64,000 bases of DNA, taken from positions 231,583,001 through 231,647,000 of the forward strand of contig NC_091247.1 of the NCBI RefSeq assembly GCF_042477335.2. The letters run 5' to 3'. The position numbers and the translations under genes were made by a program. The number at the start of each line of letters is the position of its first letter. Positions within the stretch are counted from its first letter, which is position 1. Source of the stretch: Ovis canadensis (taxonomy: Eukaryota > Chordata > Mammalia > Artiodactyla > Bovidae). Below the pieces are notes generated by a model. That model searched no databases, was not told the DNA's origin, and saw only the letters and a program-made list of their open reading frames with translations. Below are positions 54,800 to 64,000 of the stretch, in pieces.

Positions 54800-57085
54800 T
54801 GGTTGCTCAAGTGGGTACATCTCAAATGAGCGGCGTGCATGGATTGAGGGGTGGCTGAGGTTGAGGCATGGCAAAGCTCAGACGAGAAGGGGACACCGCC
54901 GTTCTGATGGGAATGTTTTCCCCCCTGCTGCTGATCATAAATCTGAGGACGCTGGGCAGTCTGCTTGACCACTGTGTCGCCAGTATACCGGAGGCATTTG
55001 GCACAGGCAGGTGCTAGTAACCACTGTTGGGTGAGTAGTGAATGCGCAAATATTTTTTCTCACAGCTACCATGCACTGCCAACATTGTTACAACTGCCTC
55101 ACAGAAGAGGGTGCTGAGGCTCAAGGAGATGAGGCAGGGGCCCAGCTCAGGCCCCATCTGGGAGGTGTGGGCACCGGTTCCAGCTACCGTCTGCCAGGTA
55201 CCCTGGACTCCAGGCAGTAAAGCACAGATCACCAAGCAAGGCCAAGTGAGAGTGCTACTCAACTCCAGAGGGGCTGTACATAAAGCCCTGGTCAAGAGGA
55301 AGCTAAAGAGATCACTGTGGCCCCTGTAAGTCAGTCCAAGGACATAGAGTTACCTTAGGAGGGTGGTAAGCTTAAGAGTGGCAAGGTGAAGGGGTCTCTC
55401 TGGCTGCTGGAGGGAGAGTAGAAATGGAGCAGCTGTTGCTGTTGGGGTGCATGATGATGGAGGTAGGCACAGGGGAGGGGGTGGTCATGGTGGAGGGAAG
55501 TACAGAGTCAGAGCCGTTTAGAAGATTGACTTGACAAGGCTTGGTAATGTGGGAGAGAGAAGGCGTGGATGAGGAGCTGCAGACGGACACCACTGGCTCA
55601 GATGGGGAGGAGCGGCAGAGAAGGCAGTTTAGGAGGTTGTTAACTTCAGTCTTGAATACGTTGAACTCTGCGATCCCTGACAAACCTGCGACCCACTCTC
55701 AGGGATTCTGATCCTTAGCAGAGTAGGAAATACATCTAGAGTTGAGCCAGACAGTTCTGGGCACAGAGTAAGGACATGTCTCTTGAGTCCTCTGTCTGGG
55801 CCACATCCCCTTCCAGGCTGCCAGGTTCCTGCCCCTTCTTAACCTGGTTCTCTGGCTGTTCCTTCCTACCTGTGAGCCACTTGCACACTTCCAATCACTC
55901 CAGCATTTCCTGAGACTTTCTAGAGCTGATTTCTGTTATAGCATCCCAGAAAAACATGGATCAGGAATAACTGAGGGGTAATGAAGACAGCTTCAGGGAA
56001 GGAGTTTACCAGGCTGAGAAAGGGGACAGGATTCCAGACAGGAGGTTCAGTAAAGGCAAAGGTGTGGATTTGCCTGCCTCCTTTAGAAAAGAAGAGTGAA
56101 GTTGGGGTTCAGGGTTCTTGTGGGGGAGTGTAAGAGACTAGAAATCAGTTGATCTGAAATGTGAGGGCCTGGAAGTGGAGGTGGTTGTCTGAAACACCCT
56201 GTAAAGACCATGCCAAGAAGGACGGACTCCCAGGGAGTCCAGAGCCATCTATCTGCCCATGCACTTGTGCATCTGAAACTGGCTAACTGTCCGCCAAATG
56301 CTTCCTTTATAGCCTGGGCACACAGCTAGACTACATTTCCCAGCCTCCCTTGCAGTGTGAGTCCTGGCCAGCGGGATATGGGTAGAAATGCTCTGTATCA
56401 CTACCAGGCCAAGTCCATAAAAGCCTCCTATGAGTGAGCCCTCTTTCTCTCTCCTCCATGGACCTGAGGGATGTTGATTTCCAAGGCAACTAGCAAGCTA
56501 CCTGAGGAAAGCAGGACCTCTAACAGCCCATTTTTGAATCATGGTATGGAGCAGAGTCTGCTTATCAGCCAACTGAATAAAAATTAAACTTCAACTGGGC
56601 TAAGCCATTGAGATTTCCGGCTTTGTCTGCTATGACTGCTAGCCTCAACTAATAGTGCAGATCCATACATCTGTGGGTTACGAATACAGATTTGCATCCG
56701 GTGCGTAATTATCGGGAAGTTTATACCCTGGTTTAGCATTGTGGTTTCTTCTCTTATTTCAACCAAGAACAGATAGATAAAAGAACTTTGAATTTAACCT
56801 TAATTAAAAGCCAGCTTGTTCTCCCAGGGCTGGGCAAGCTGATGTCTCCCAGAGGCCAACCAAATCCAGACAGTTTCCCAGGGTAGATCATGCAGGCACC
56901 TGAGAGGCAAAGGTCTGTGAAAGTACTTTTGGAAGCCCAAGAAAGCTCTGAAACGGAGTGTACCATTTTGTGAACATAGCTGTATTTTAATGAGCTTCTC
57001 ACAAGACTCAGAAGAGGCTATGTGTACATGCATGGCCTTTGTTGTTCACCTGAAACTATCATGGTATTGTTTGTTAACTGGTTAT
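54800..57085. other. Unique intergenic sequence between SYCE3 and CPT1B
   Basis: About 2.3 kb with no recognised repeat or exon. The first non-coding exon of SYCE3 is expected somewhere between 44 and 55 kb. Confidence 0.4.
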
Positions 57086-57087
57086 GC

Positions 57088-57294
57088 TGCTGCTGCTGCT
57101 CAGTCACATCAGTCGTGTCCGACTCTGTGCGACCCCATAGACGGCAGCCCACCAGGCTCCCCCGTCCCTGGGATTCTCCAGGCAAGAACGCTAGAGTGGG
57201 TTGCCATTGCCTTCTCCAATGCAGGAAAGTGAAAAGTGAGAGTGAAGTCGCTCAGTCGTGTCTGACTCTCAGCGACCCCATGGACTTCAGCCCA
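57088..57294 (-). mobile_element. BOV-A2 SINE, second unit truncated
   Basis: Reverse Bov-A dimer. The second unit stops at 'ccatggacttcagccc', followed by A-rich sequence. Confidence 0.87.
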
Positions 57295-57544
57295 ATACAA
57301 AATTAGAAGTGAAAAAAAAAGAAAAAAAAAAGAGCTTAGGACCCTTCGTCCTGGGAATCATCTCATGCTCTCAGGGTTCTGACAAGCTTCAAAGCTATTA
57401 TCAGGAGCCTAACTCTCCTTTCTTTCAATTTATATTTTCAAGATTTTTAGGCATTTTCACAAACGTTTCTTACAGTCATGCCAGATTCAAACACTTAAAA
57501 ATTTTAATCACCCAGTCATCCAAATAAAATGTGAACCACCCTTG

Positions 57545-58460
57545 CCAGCTCCCTAGTTTCTTGGTTTTCCATCCCTTAGTTTAAGCCCCATAGTTTCTCC
57601 CAACTCCACCGTCACCTGGAGCAGTGCTTGCTGCTAGACCTTGCTCTATGCTCACTGTGCCCTCAGTTCAGCTCAGGCGCTCAGCCGTGTCCCACTCTCT
57701 GCGACCCCATGGACTGCAGCACGCCAGGCCTCCCTGTCCATCACCAACTCCCGGAGCTTGCTCAAACTCGTGTCCATTGAGTCGGTGATGCCATCCAACC
57801 ATCTCATCCTCTGTCGTCCCCTTCTCCTCCCCTCTTCAATCTTTACCAGCATCAGGGTCTTTTCCCATGAGTCAGTTCTCATCAGGTGGCCAGAGTATTG
57901 TGCCCTACTTTGTTCTAATATTATTCTGGTTAGCCAGAATGATCCCATTAAAATTTACAACTGATTATGTCATCCTCTGCTCAAACCCCAGTGGCCTCCC
58001 ACATCATGACAAGAAGCCAGCCTGGCCTGCCCCTCCCCTGACCTAACGCCAGCCACAGGCCTCAGGGACAGTTCCTCTACCTCAGCAGGCTCCTCCCGCC
58101 ATGAAGCTTTGACTCTTGCTGCCCTCTTGGCCCGAAATACTCTGCCCTCAGGTATATACATGGATTGCACCCTTCTCTGCTGCTGGTTTGAGTCAAATGG
58201 CCCCACTTGGGAAGGCCTGGCTCTGCCACTCTGTTTGAAACCGCCACCCATCCCTTCCTTGTTCCTCCCCTCACTTATTTTTCTCCTTAGCACTGATTAG
58301 CATCTGACTTACTATGTAATTTGCTCATTCTTCTTGGTTATTGCCTTTCTCCCTCACTAGACTCTGAAGCCCCACAGGGAGGGGTTGTTTTTGCCAGTTC
58401 CGCTCACTGCTGTGTCCCATGCTTAGCACACTGAGTGCTCAGTAAGTTCTTGCTAAATGG
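57545..58460 (+). mobile_element. L2 3' region, split by a BovB
   Basis: Sense L2: 'gattatgtcatcctctgctc', then 'cactagactctgaagcccca' and 'gagtgctcagtaagttcttg' at the end. Confidence 0.65.
57662..57899 (-). mobile_element. BovB 3' fragment
   Basis: Reverse BovB 3' end ('cagttcagctcaggcgctca' to 'tcaggtggccagagtattg') inside the L2. Confidence 0.9.
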
Positions 58461-59020
58461 ATTACTCAAAAGCCTCCTGGTGTCCCTGCCAGCCACTCCG
58501 TCCCCGGATCCGTGCCTGCCTCACCAAGTGGTGACATCCTCGTGGGCACGCGGTGCCTTGTTCACCATGGAATCTCCCACACAGAGCCAAGTGGACGGCG
58601 GCTGCTCGGTAGACACTGGCTAATAAGAGAAGGCCGAGGACTGTGGCTGATGCACACTTGGCTCTCAGCACCTAGCAGAGCAATGGGATCTAGATTTGTT
58701 CAGCCTTGTGGCAGTGGTAACTGAGTACCCGCTTATACTTTCATATTAATTTTTTTGTTTACTGGTGATATTATTTTAATAAAAAGCTGGACTGAAGGGA
58801 GGAATGCCTGTTCCGGATTATCCTGTGTCCTCTCACAGACACGACCACCTGGCACCCAGACTCAGGCCTGGGACTGCAGCTCCTCCCTATGCCGAGGCTT
58901 GCACAGAGCTGTGCTCCTGCCCAGGGAGGTGCAGAGGGCGTGTCGGTGCAGAGGAGGCAGGTGGGCCCTAGTTCCAGCAGACAAACAGTGGCACCAGGGA
59001 GCGGGTGGAGGTTCTGAAGC
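58461..59020. other. Intergenic sequence downstream of CPT1B
   Basis: No gene or clear repeat. Confidence 0.4.
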
Positions 59021-59025
59021 AAGAA

Positions 59026-59031
59026 TTTATT
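59026..59031 (-). terminator. CPT1B: CPT1B distal poly(A) signal
   Basis: AATAAA on the minus strand, about 420 bp after the stop codon. Confidence 0.7.
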
Positions 59032-59227
59032 CCAAGTGCATATGTGGGTGTGGACAGCAGAGACCCGTATTTAAGGCAGGTCAGAAGCCTCTCACAGTCT
59101 CCAGCCCTAGCCCTTCCCTGGCCACCTCACTGGCCTGAGCTAGAGCAAGGGAAGGGCCTCCTAGTCCCCCACCCCCCAAAAAACCCGTAAGTACTTAAGG
59201 GCTAAAGCAGAACCATACAGCCTTATT

Positions 59228-59233
59228 TTTATT
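59228..59233 (-). terminator. CPT1B: CPT1B proximal poly(A) signal (possible)
   Basis: AATAAA on the minus strand about 215 bp after the stop, in an A-rich stretch. It would give a shorter 3' UTR. Confidence 0.5.
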
Positions 59234-59447
59234 AGCATCTAGCAAGAAAAAAAATCAAGATTCCCTCCAGCCCTGCCTCTGCCACCTGAGCCCTCAGGGA
59301 GCAGTGTCAGCTGGGGGAGCACTTGTTTCCGGAGATGTTCTTGGAGCCTAGGCACCTGTGCGCTGCCACCCCTGTGCCTGAAGGCTGACCACAGGCCCCC
59401 TCCTCCACTCTGTGGGGACAGAAGGGCAGCTGGCATCTCTCCAGCCC

Positions 59448-62400
59448 TTAGCCATCAGCCTTGGAAACTTGGAAAAGATTGGCGATGTCTAGCAGAGCTT
59501 GGCGGATCTGGTTCCCAAAGCGCTGGGCATTCTGTGGAAGTCAAGAGTTCAGACCAAACTCCAGGCAAGCCCCCGCCCCCTGGCCACAGGAGCAAGGGTC
59601 CTTCCCGACGCGCCCTGGGCCGACCCTCCTCAGGCGGAGTAGCAGCAGGGCAGACTCACCGTCTCTGAGCTGGAGAACTTGCTGGAGACGTGGAAGAAGA
59701 TGGTGTTCTCACCTGCGATCATGTAGGAAACACCGTAGCCATCATCTGCCACCTGAGGCAGCGTGGAGGGTAAAGAAGCAGAGGTGAGCTGACCTTGAAG
59801 ATCTGAAAGCCAAGCTGATGTTATCCTTGCTCTGCCCACAAGGTTCACAGGAAGGGGCCCACCCCCAGGAAGCCGTGGGAAAACAGGGTTGCAGACCCCA
59901 CCAGGGGACCCACGGCCTTGCGTCCCCTCAGGAGGCTCAAGAGCACCACCTCTCTCCACAGCGTCGCCAGTTCCCTGACCAACTAGCCTGTGTGAATCTC
60001 AGTGGGAGAGCTGGACTCTCTGTAAGCCCCCTTCAGAGGGCGCATCAGCTTCAGGCAGGGTCACTCCAGCAGGGGTGAGCTCCCATCCACTTTCCTCCCA
60101 ACAGGTCTATAGGTACCCATTCTGTTCCCATGCCAGGCAGGTCCAGGCCTGTGCTCTTGCCTCTGGTCTGACCCCCTTGAGTCCCTGTACTCTCCAAAGA
60201 CACGCCCGTCCCCTGGTCCCGCCCACCTGCCCACCTTCAAGGGCACTTACAGGGCCAAAGCCACCGCCAGCACCCAGGTGTTTGGGGTGCTTGTTTGGGT
60301 CGAACATACGGATCTGGAATTGAGCGATCTGGCTAGTGGAGAGGCGCCAGGGTTCCGAGAGCACCTGCCACAGGGAGGCCCTGCCGTCAGACGCGCTGCA
60401 CACCCGCGGACAGGCAGTGCCTGAGGCGTCCTGGCTGAGGACGCAGAGGGGACGGACGCAGCGCCTTCCTGACTGCGGCCCTGGTCCCCGGTCTGTTCTC
60501 ACCGTCACAGCATCTGCACAGAACCCTCCACCACAGGACCTGCCTGTCCTGCCCCTGCCTCTACCCGCACCCCGAGCTGTTGCTCCATATCCCACACCGC
60601 GGCCTCAGTGGCTGTCTGGGCACTGAAGGCTCCCTCCGCCCGGACACCCCCGTCCCCCTGAGCCTCTGCACTTCCCTCATGGGCGCTGCCGCCCCGACAT
60701 GTCATGCTGGTCCGTCCATCCCCCCTCACGCCGACACCCACTCGACAAGGGAAGGCTGCTGCTCGCGGCCAGTCCGCAGGCCTGGGAGGGGCGTGGAGCA
60801 GGCAGGGCCACCGAGAGCGGGCCTGCGGACAGACGCGCCCGTCCACACTGACCTCAGCCAGGAAAGGGGACTCGACCCCCAGGTACTTGGAGACCACGTA
60901 AAGGCAGAAGAGGTGCCTGTCGATGCCCGCCCCTGTCATGGCCAGGCGGTACATGTTCTGGTGCTTCTCCGCAGCCTTCCGGAACAGACGCCGGAGGTCT
61001 TCGTTCTGGGGGCAGAAACAGGGCCGTGAAGAGCGGGTCTGACCCCGAACCCCCAGAGGCCAAGCGGTCGCCTCAGCACGAGGCCGCGGGGGCTTACCGG
61101 GTGGCGCCCCTGCACCATGGCCTGAACAAATGCTGTGGACTCACGGGTGCAGGAGCGCACGGTCTCTGTCCGGCCCTCGCGGAACATTCTAGTCATCGAG
61201 GCTTCGTAGGTCAGGCAGAACTTGCCCTTGTCCTGGGGAACACAGAAGGTGAACCTTGGGGTGGGCCCGGGTGCCACCCCGCCCGCTCGGCGGCCCAGGG
61301 CTCCTACCCGGAAGTGCGCCAGCTGCAGGGCGATCTGCACGAAGGCGTCAGGGCTGGTCCGGCACTTCTTGATGAGGCCTTTGCCAAAGGGCAGGAACTG
61401 GAAGCAGTACAGCTCCACGTCGTCCGCCAGAGCCTTGGCCACCTGGTAGGAACTCTCGATGACAGCCTGGCACTGCCAAGACACGGAGAGGTCAGCTGGG
61501 GGCAGAGCTCTCCAGCAGGGCTCCAGGGTCATGTCCAGAAGGCCTGAGGGTTAGTAACGGAGGAAGGCAAGGCTGGGCAGGCCTCGATGGCCTCAGGAGG
61601 AGACGCCACAGACAGGCTGGGGGCGTTAGTGCAGAGGCGGGGCTGGGCTCTGCGGGGGAGCGGGCACTGACAGGTGCTTCCCAGACATGAGCTCACGCCT
61701 CACGTTTTTCTCCAACCCCCAGACGGTCCTGGGGTCTCTGTTCTCCCTGGAGTCAGTCTGGACCATAAGAGACACTCGGACCTTCCCCCTGAGAGTGGGG
61801 CTGGGACAAAGGGGAGGCCTGCAGGGCATCTCAGGCCCTTGCCACTCTCACACAGCCACCCCTGCCCCTTCTCGGCCCGCACACCTGCTCAGGAATGTCC
61901 CACTGGAGTCGCTGAGGCGGGGGCAGCACAGGGTTGGGTTTGCCCAGACAGTGCCCCGTCTCTGTGTAGCCCAGATGGAAGGAGTCGGTGCCCAGGACAA
62001 ACTGCAGGGGAAGGTCAGGCTGAGAGGCTGTCCTTGCCCTGCCACCCCACCCCAAGCCTGCGCTGCAGGGCCCCTCCCGGGGCCTGTTACCTCCCAGAGG
62101 TGCCCTATGATAGGGGCGTCTGCCCACGCGTGCTCTGTGTTGAGTCCCAGCTGGCCGTTCTTGAAAGAGATGAGTGTGAAGGACTTGTCGAACCACCTGC
62201 AGCGGGAGGAGAAGGGCAGCGGGGGAGGCGGGGGGAGCTCCGGGGCCCGCGAGCGGGGGAGCCGGGGCGTGTACCTGTTGTAGCAGTTGCCGTGCAACAG
62301 GGCCTTGCCGTAGAGGCTGAGGCTGGCCTCGTCCTCTGGGTCGTAGTGGTGAGACTCCTCGTCCAGAGCCACGAAGAACGCAGCGCGCTCGATGGCGTCC

Positions 62401-63813
62401 AGGGCAGCCTTGTTCTTGCCAGAGCTGAAGAAGGCCTGGCGTGCCTGCGCCCACTCCACTCTGAGGGCACAAGGGCAGAGTGAGCGGGGCCCCCTGCAGG
62501 ATGAGAGCCCTGCCCAGGACCTGTGTCTGCAGTCTCTGCACACCCCCATCCAGCCAGCAGCAGTTAGAGGTCACAGCAGCGACTCCCTGTTGCTGCCACC
62601 GGTGTTCCTGACGACGGCAGGTCCTGGTCAACACCGGGCACACCGGGCCTACGTCCCTCCGTCAGGCCTCCTGCCTGAGCTCCAGGGTGGCACGTGGGAC
62701 TGAACTCCTCTCCTCCTGGTGCCCCAGCGTGGGCCCCAATACCTTCCCCCTGCAGTGAGGGCCGCCAGCCTCTCCTCCCCAGGCTGGGGTGGGGAGGGGT
62801 CGTCCAGGATTCTCTGGAACTGCATCTCCAGGTCCCGAGGCTTGAGCAGGCGGGAGCCCTCGTAGAGCCACAGCTTGAAGAAGCGGCCCTTGTGGTAGAC
62901 GGCCACGTGCCTGCTGTCCGGGAGGTGCTGGAGCACGTCTGTGGCGGAGGCCAGGGTGGGCTCAGGCAGAAGCAGGGCCCCCGCCCCACACGCCTCCCCG
63001 AAGGCCCCCGGCCCCACACCAGGCGGCCACGAGGGCCTCCGCCGGGCCTGCCTTCCGCCAACCTCTGGGCATCGAGCCAGAGCTTCCCCGTCTCTCACTT
63101 AATGCCAACCACAGTCCCATGAGGCATTTCACAGAAGAGGAACCTGGAGCTCTAGGAAATCACAGGCTGTGCTGGAGACAGAAATGCAGGCGCCGCTCTG
63201 GTGGCCCTGGGCAAGCCCGCCCTCCTGCTCTACAGGCCCCTCAAGGCAGGAGCCCTGTTAGGCTCCCTCCTGCTCTTGTGCAGGAGGCTCTTCCTGTGTG
63301 CCAGGAGCCCTGCAGGGAGGGGCTCCGTCCTGGCCTCTCAGGGCCCCAGCAGTAGCATCGTGCCTGTAAACAGTAGGTGTCTACTATCGGCCACAAACTG
63401 ACTATCTTTCGCAGTGTCACGACCCTAACATGCTGAGGATGCTCAGGGAGCAGCAGGCAGCAGGGCACTGGCGTGGTGGGCCCATGGCTGGCAGGGAGGG
63501 GCCTCCACCCAGGCCCCAGCACGGGCGCCCGGGTGCGACCCCATACCTGTGTCCTTCCCCGGGATGCGAGTGGTGTTGAACATCCTCTCCATCTGGTAGG
63601 AGCACATGGGCACAAGGCCCAGTGCCATCACCTGGGAGGAAGGCCCAGTACGGCTCAGATGGCGGCCCCTCTTCCGGTCACGCCCGCACCCCCAACACAA
63701 CTCACAGGCTTGATCTCTTCACGGTCCAGTTTACGGCGATACGTGATCATGGCGTGGACAGCATTTCCCAGGCGGGCAGCCTGCATGTCTGTGTTCTTGA
63801 CAAGCACGAGGTC
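59448..63813 (-). CDS. CPT1B: Carnitine palmitoyltransferase 1B, muscle isoform (3' part, 12 coding exons)
   Basis: Exons on the minus strand: 63813-63706, 63631-63547, 62938-62743, 62460-62275, 62196-62091, 62001-61885, 61472-61308, 61232-61098, 61005-60853, 60364-60251, 59752-59660 and 59531-59448 (stop TAA 59450-59448). Phases agree and all introns are GT-AG. They encode about 513 residues, the C-terminal two-thirds of a protein of about 772. The enzyme moves long-chain acyl groups from CoA to carnitine at the outer mitochondrial membrane and is inhibited by malonyl-CoA. The catalytic histidine lies in [15 protein letters not shown] (codon 62132-62130). Conserved acyltransferase stretches include [20 protein letters not shown] and the STS motif in RLSTSQI. 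The isoform is set by matches such as [19 protein letters not shown] and the C-terminal NAQRFGN...[10 protein letters not shown]. The membrane-spanning N-terminus and regulatory segment lie beyond the right edge. No lesion is seen. Confidence 0.97.
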
Positions 63814-64000
63814 CTGCAGGGAGACAGCAGAGCCTGCAGGGAGGCCGTGGCGCGTGTGCACAGGGGGCCCTCTGTCTGGGGTGTCTCGGCCCCTTTCCCC
63901 AGTCCATCCTGCACACTCTCTGAGGCCAAGTACCAGAGGTGAAACACATGACTGGTCATGTCACCCCCTGCCCTGGCTTCCACCTGAGCTTCTTTTCCAA
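63814..64000 (-). other. CPT1B: CPT1B intron, cut by the window edge
   Basis: Sequence upstream of the acceptor at 63815-63814 ('ctccctgcag'). No exon is seen before the end of the window. Confidence 0.7.

Noticed and set aside
60505-62643. Long frames on either strand across CPT1B exons and introns (for example 61674-62483 plus, 62643-61831 minus)
   Set aside because: They cross intron-exon borders. Only the spliced minus-strand exons match CPT1B.

Overview
This is a window of nuclear DNA from a ruminant, most likely a bovid (cattle, sheep, goat or a close relative). It holds many copies of BovB (a LINE of the RTE clade) with their (ACTGA)n tails. It also holds BovB-related SINEs (Bov-tA, BOV-A2), CHR-type tRNA-derived SINEs and artiodactyl L1, together with older L2 and MIR. 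I cannot settle the species from the sequence alone. The three genes and their order match the mammalian block KLHDC7B (+) - SYCE3 (-) - CPT1B (-), which lies on human 22q13.33.

Layout. Positions 1-17.9 kb are a mosaic of nested retrotransposons: L1, BovB, a solo LTR, Bov-tA and CHR SINEs. I see no host gene there. Positions 17.9-20.3 kb are mostly unique and become GC-rich. KLHDC7B lies at 20278-23757 as a single uninterrupted coding exon of 1159 codons. It meets SYCE3 tail to tail, with poly(A) signals about 190 bp apart. SYCE3 has two coding exons (43994-43886 and 25005-24848, minus strand) that encode 88 residues and are separated by an 18.9-kb intron packed with repeats. Its 5' UTR exon is not located. 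The best promoter candidate is a GC-rich segment near 54.5-54.8 kb, built of 91-92-bp tandem units that each carry an inverted CCAAT box and a GC box. From 54.8 to 59.0 kb there is mostly unique sequence plus L2, BOV-A2 and BovB fragments. The right end holds the last twelve coding exons of CPT1B (63813-59448, minus strand), including the catalytic histidine. Its 5' half lies beyond the right edge.

The three genes share a neighbourhood, not a pathway. CPT1B is the muscle carnitine palmitoyltransferase of the outer mitochondrial membrane. SYCE3 is a central-element protein of the meiotic synaptonemal complex. KLHDC7B is a kelch-repeat protein with a putative N-terminal membrane anchor.

I found no previously undescribed biological system. 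The most interesting items are the tandem CCAAT/GC-box unit, a three-deep transposon nest with readable target-site duplications, a trimeric Bov-A SINE, a head-to-head BovB pair, two solo LTRs, and a decayed endogenous-retrovirus protease/reverse-transcriptase relic inside the SYCE3 intron. Repeat family names come from recognition by eye, and repeat boundaries without a stated target duplication are approximate.
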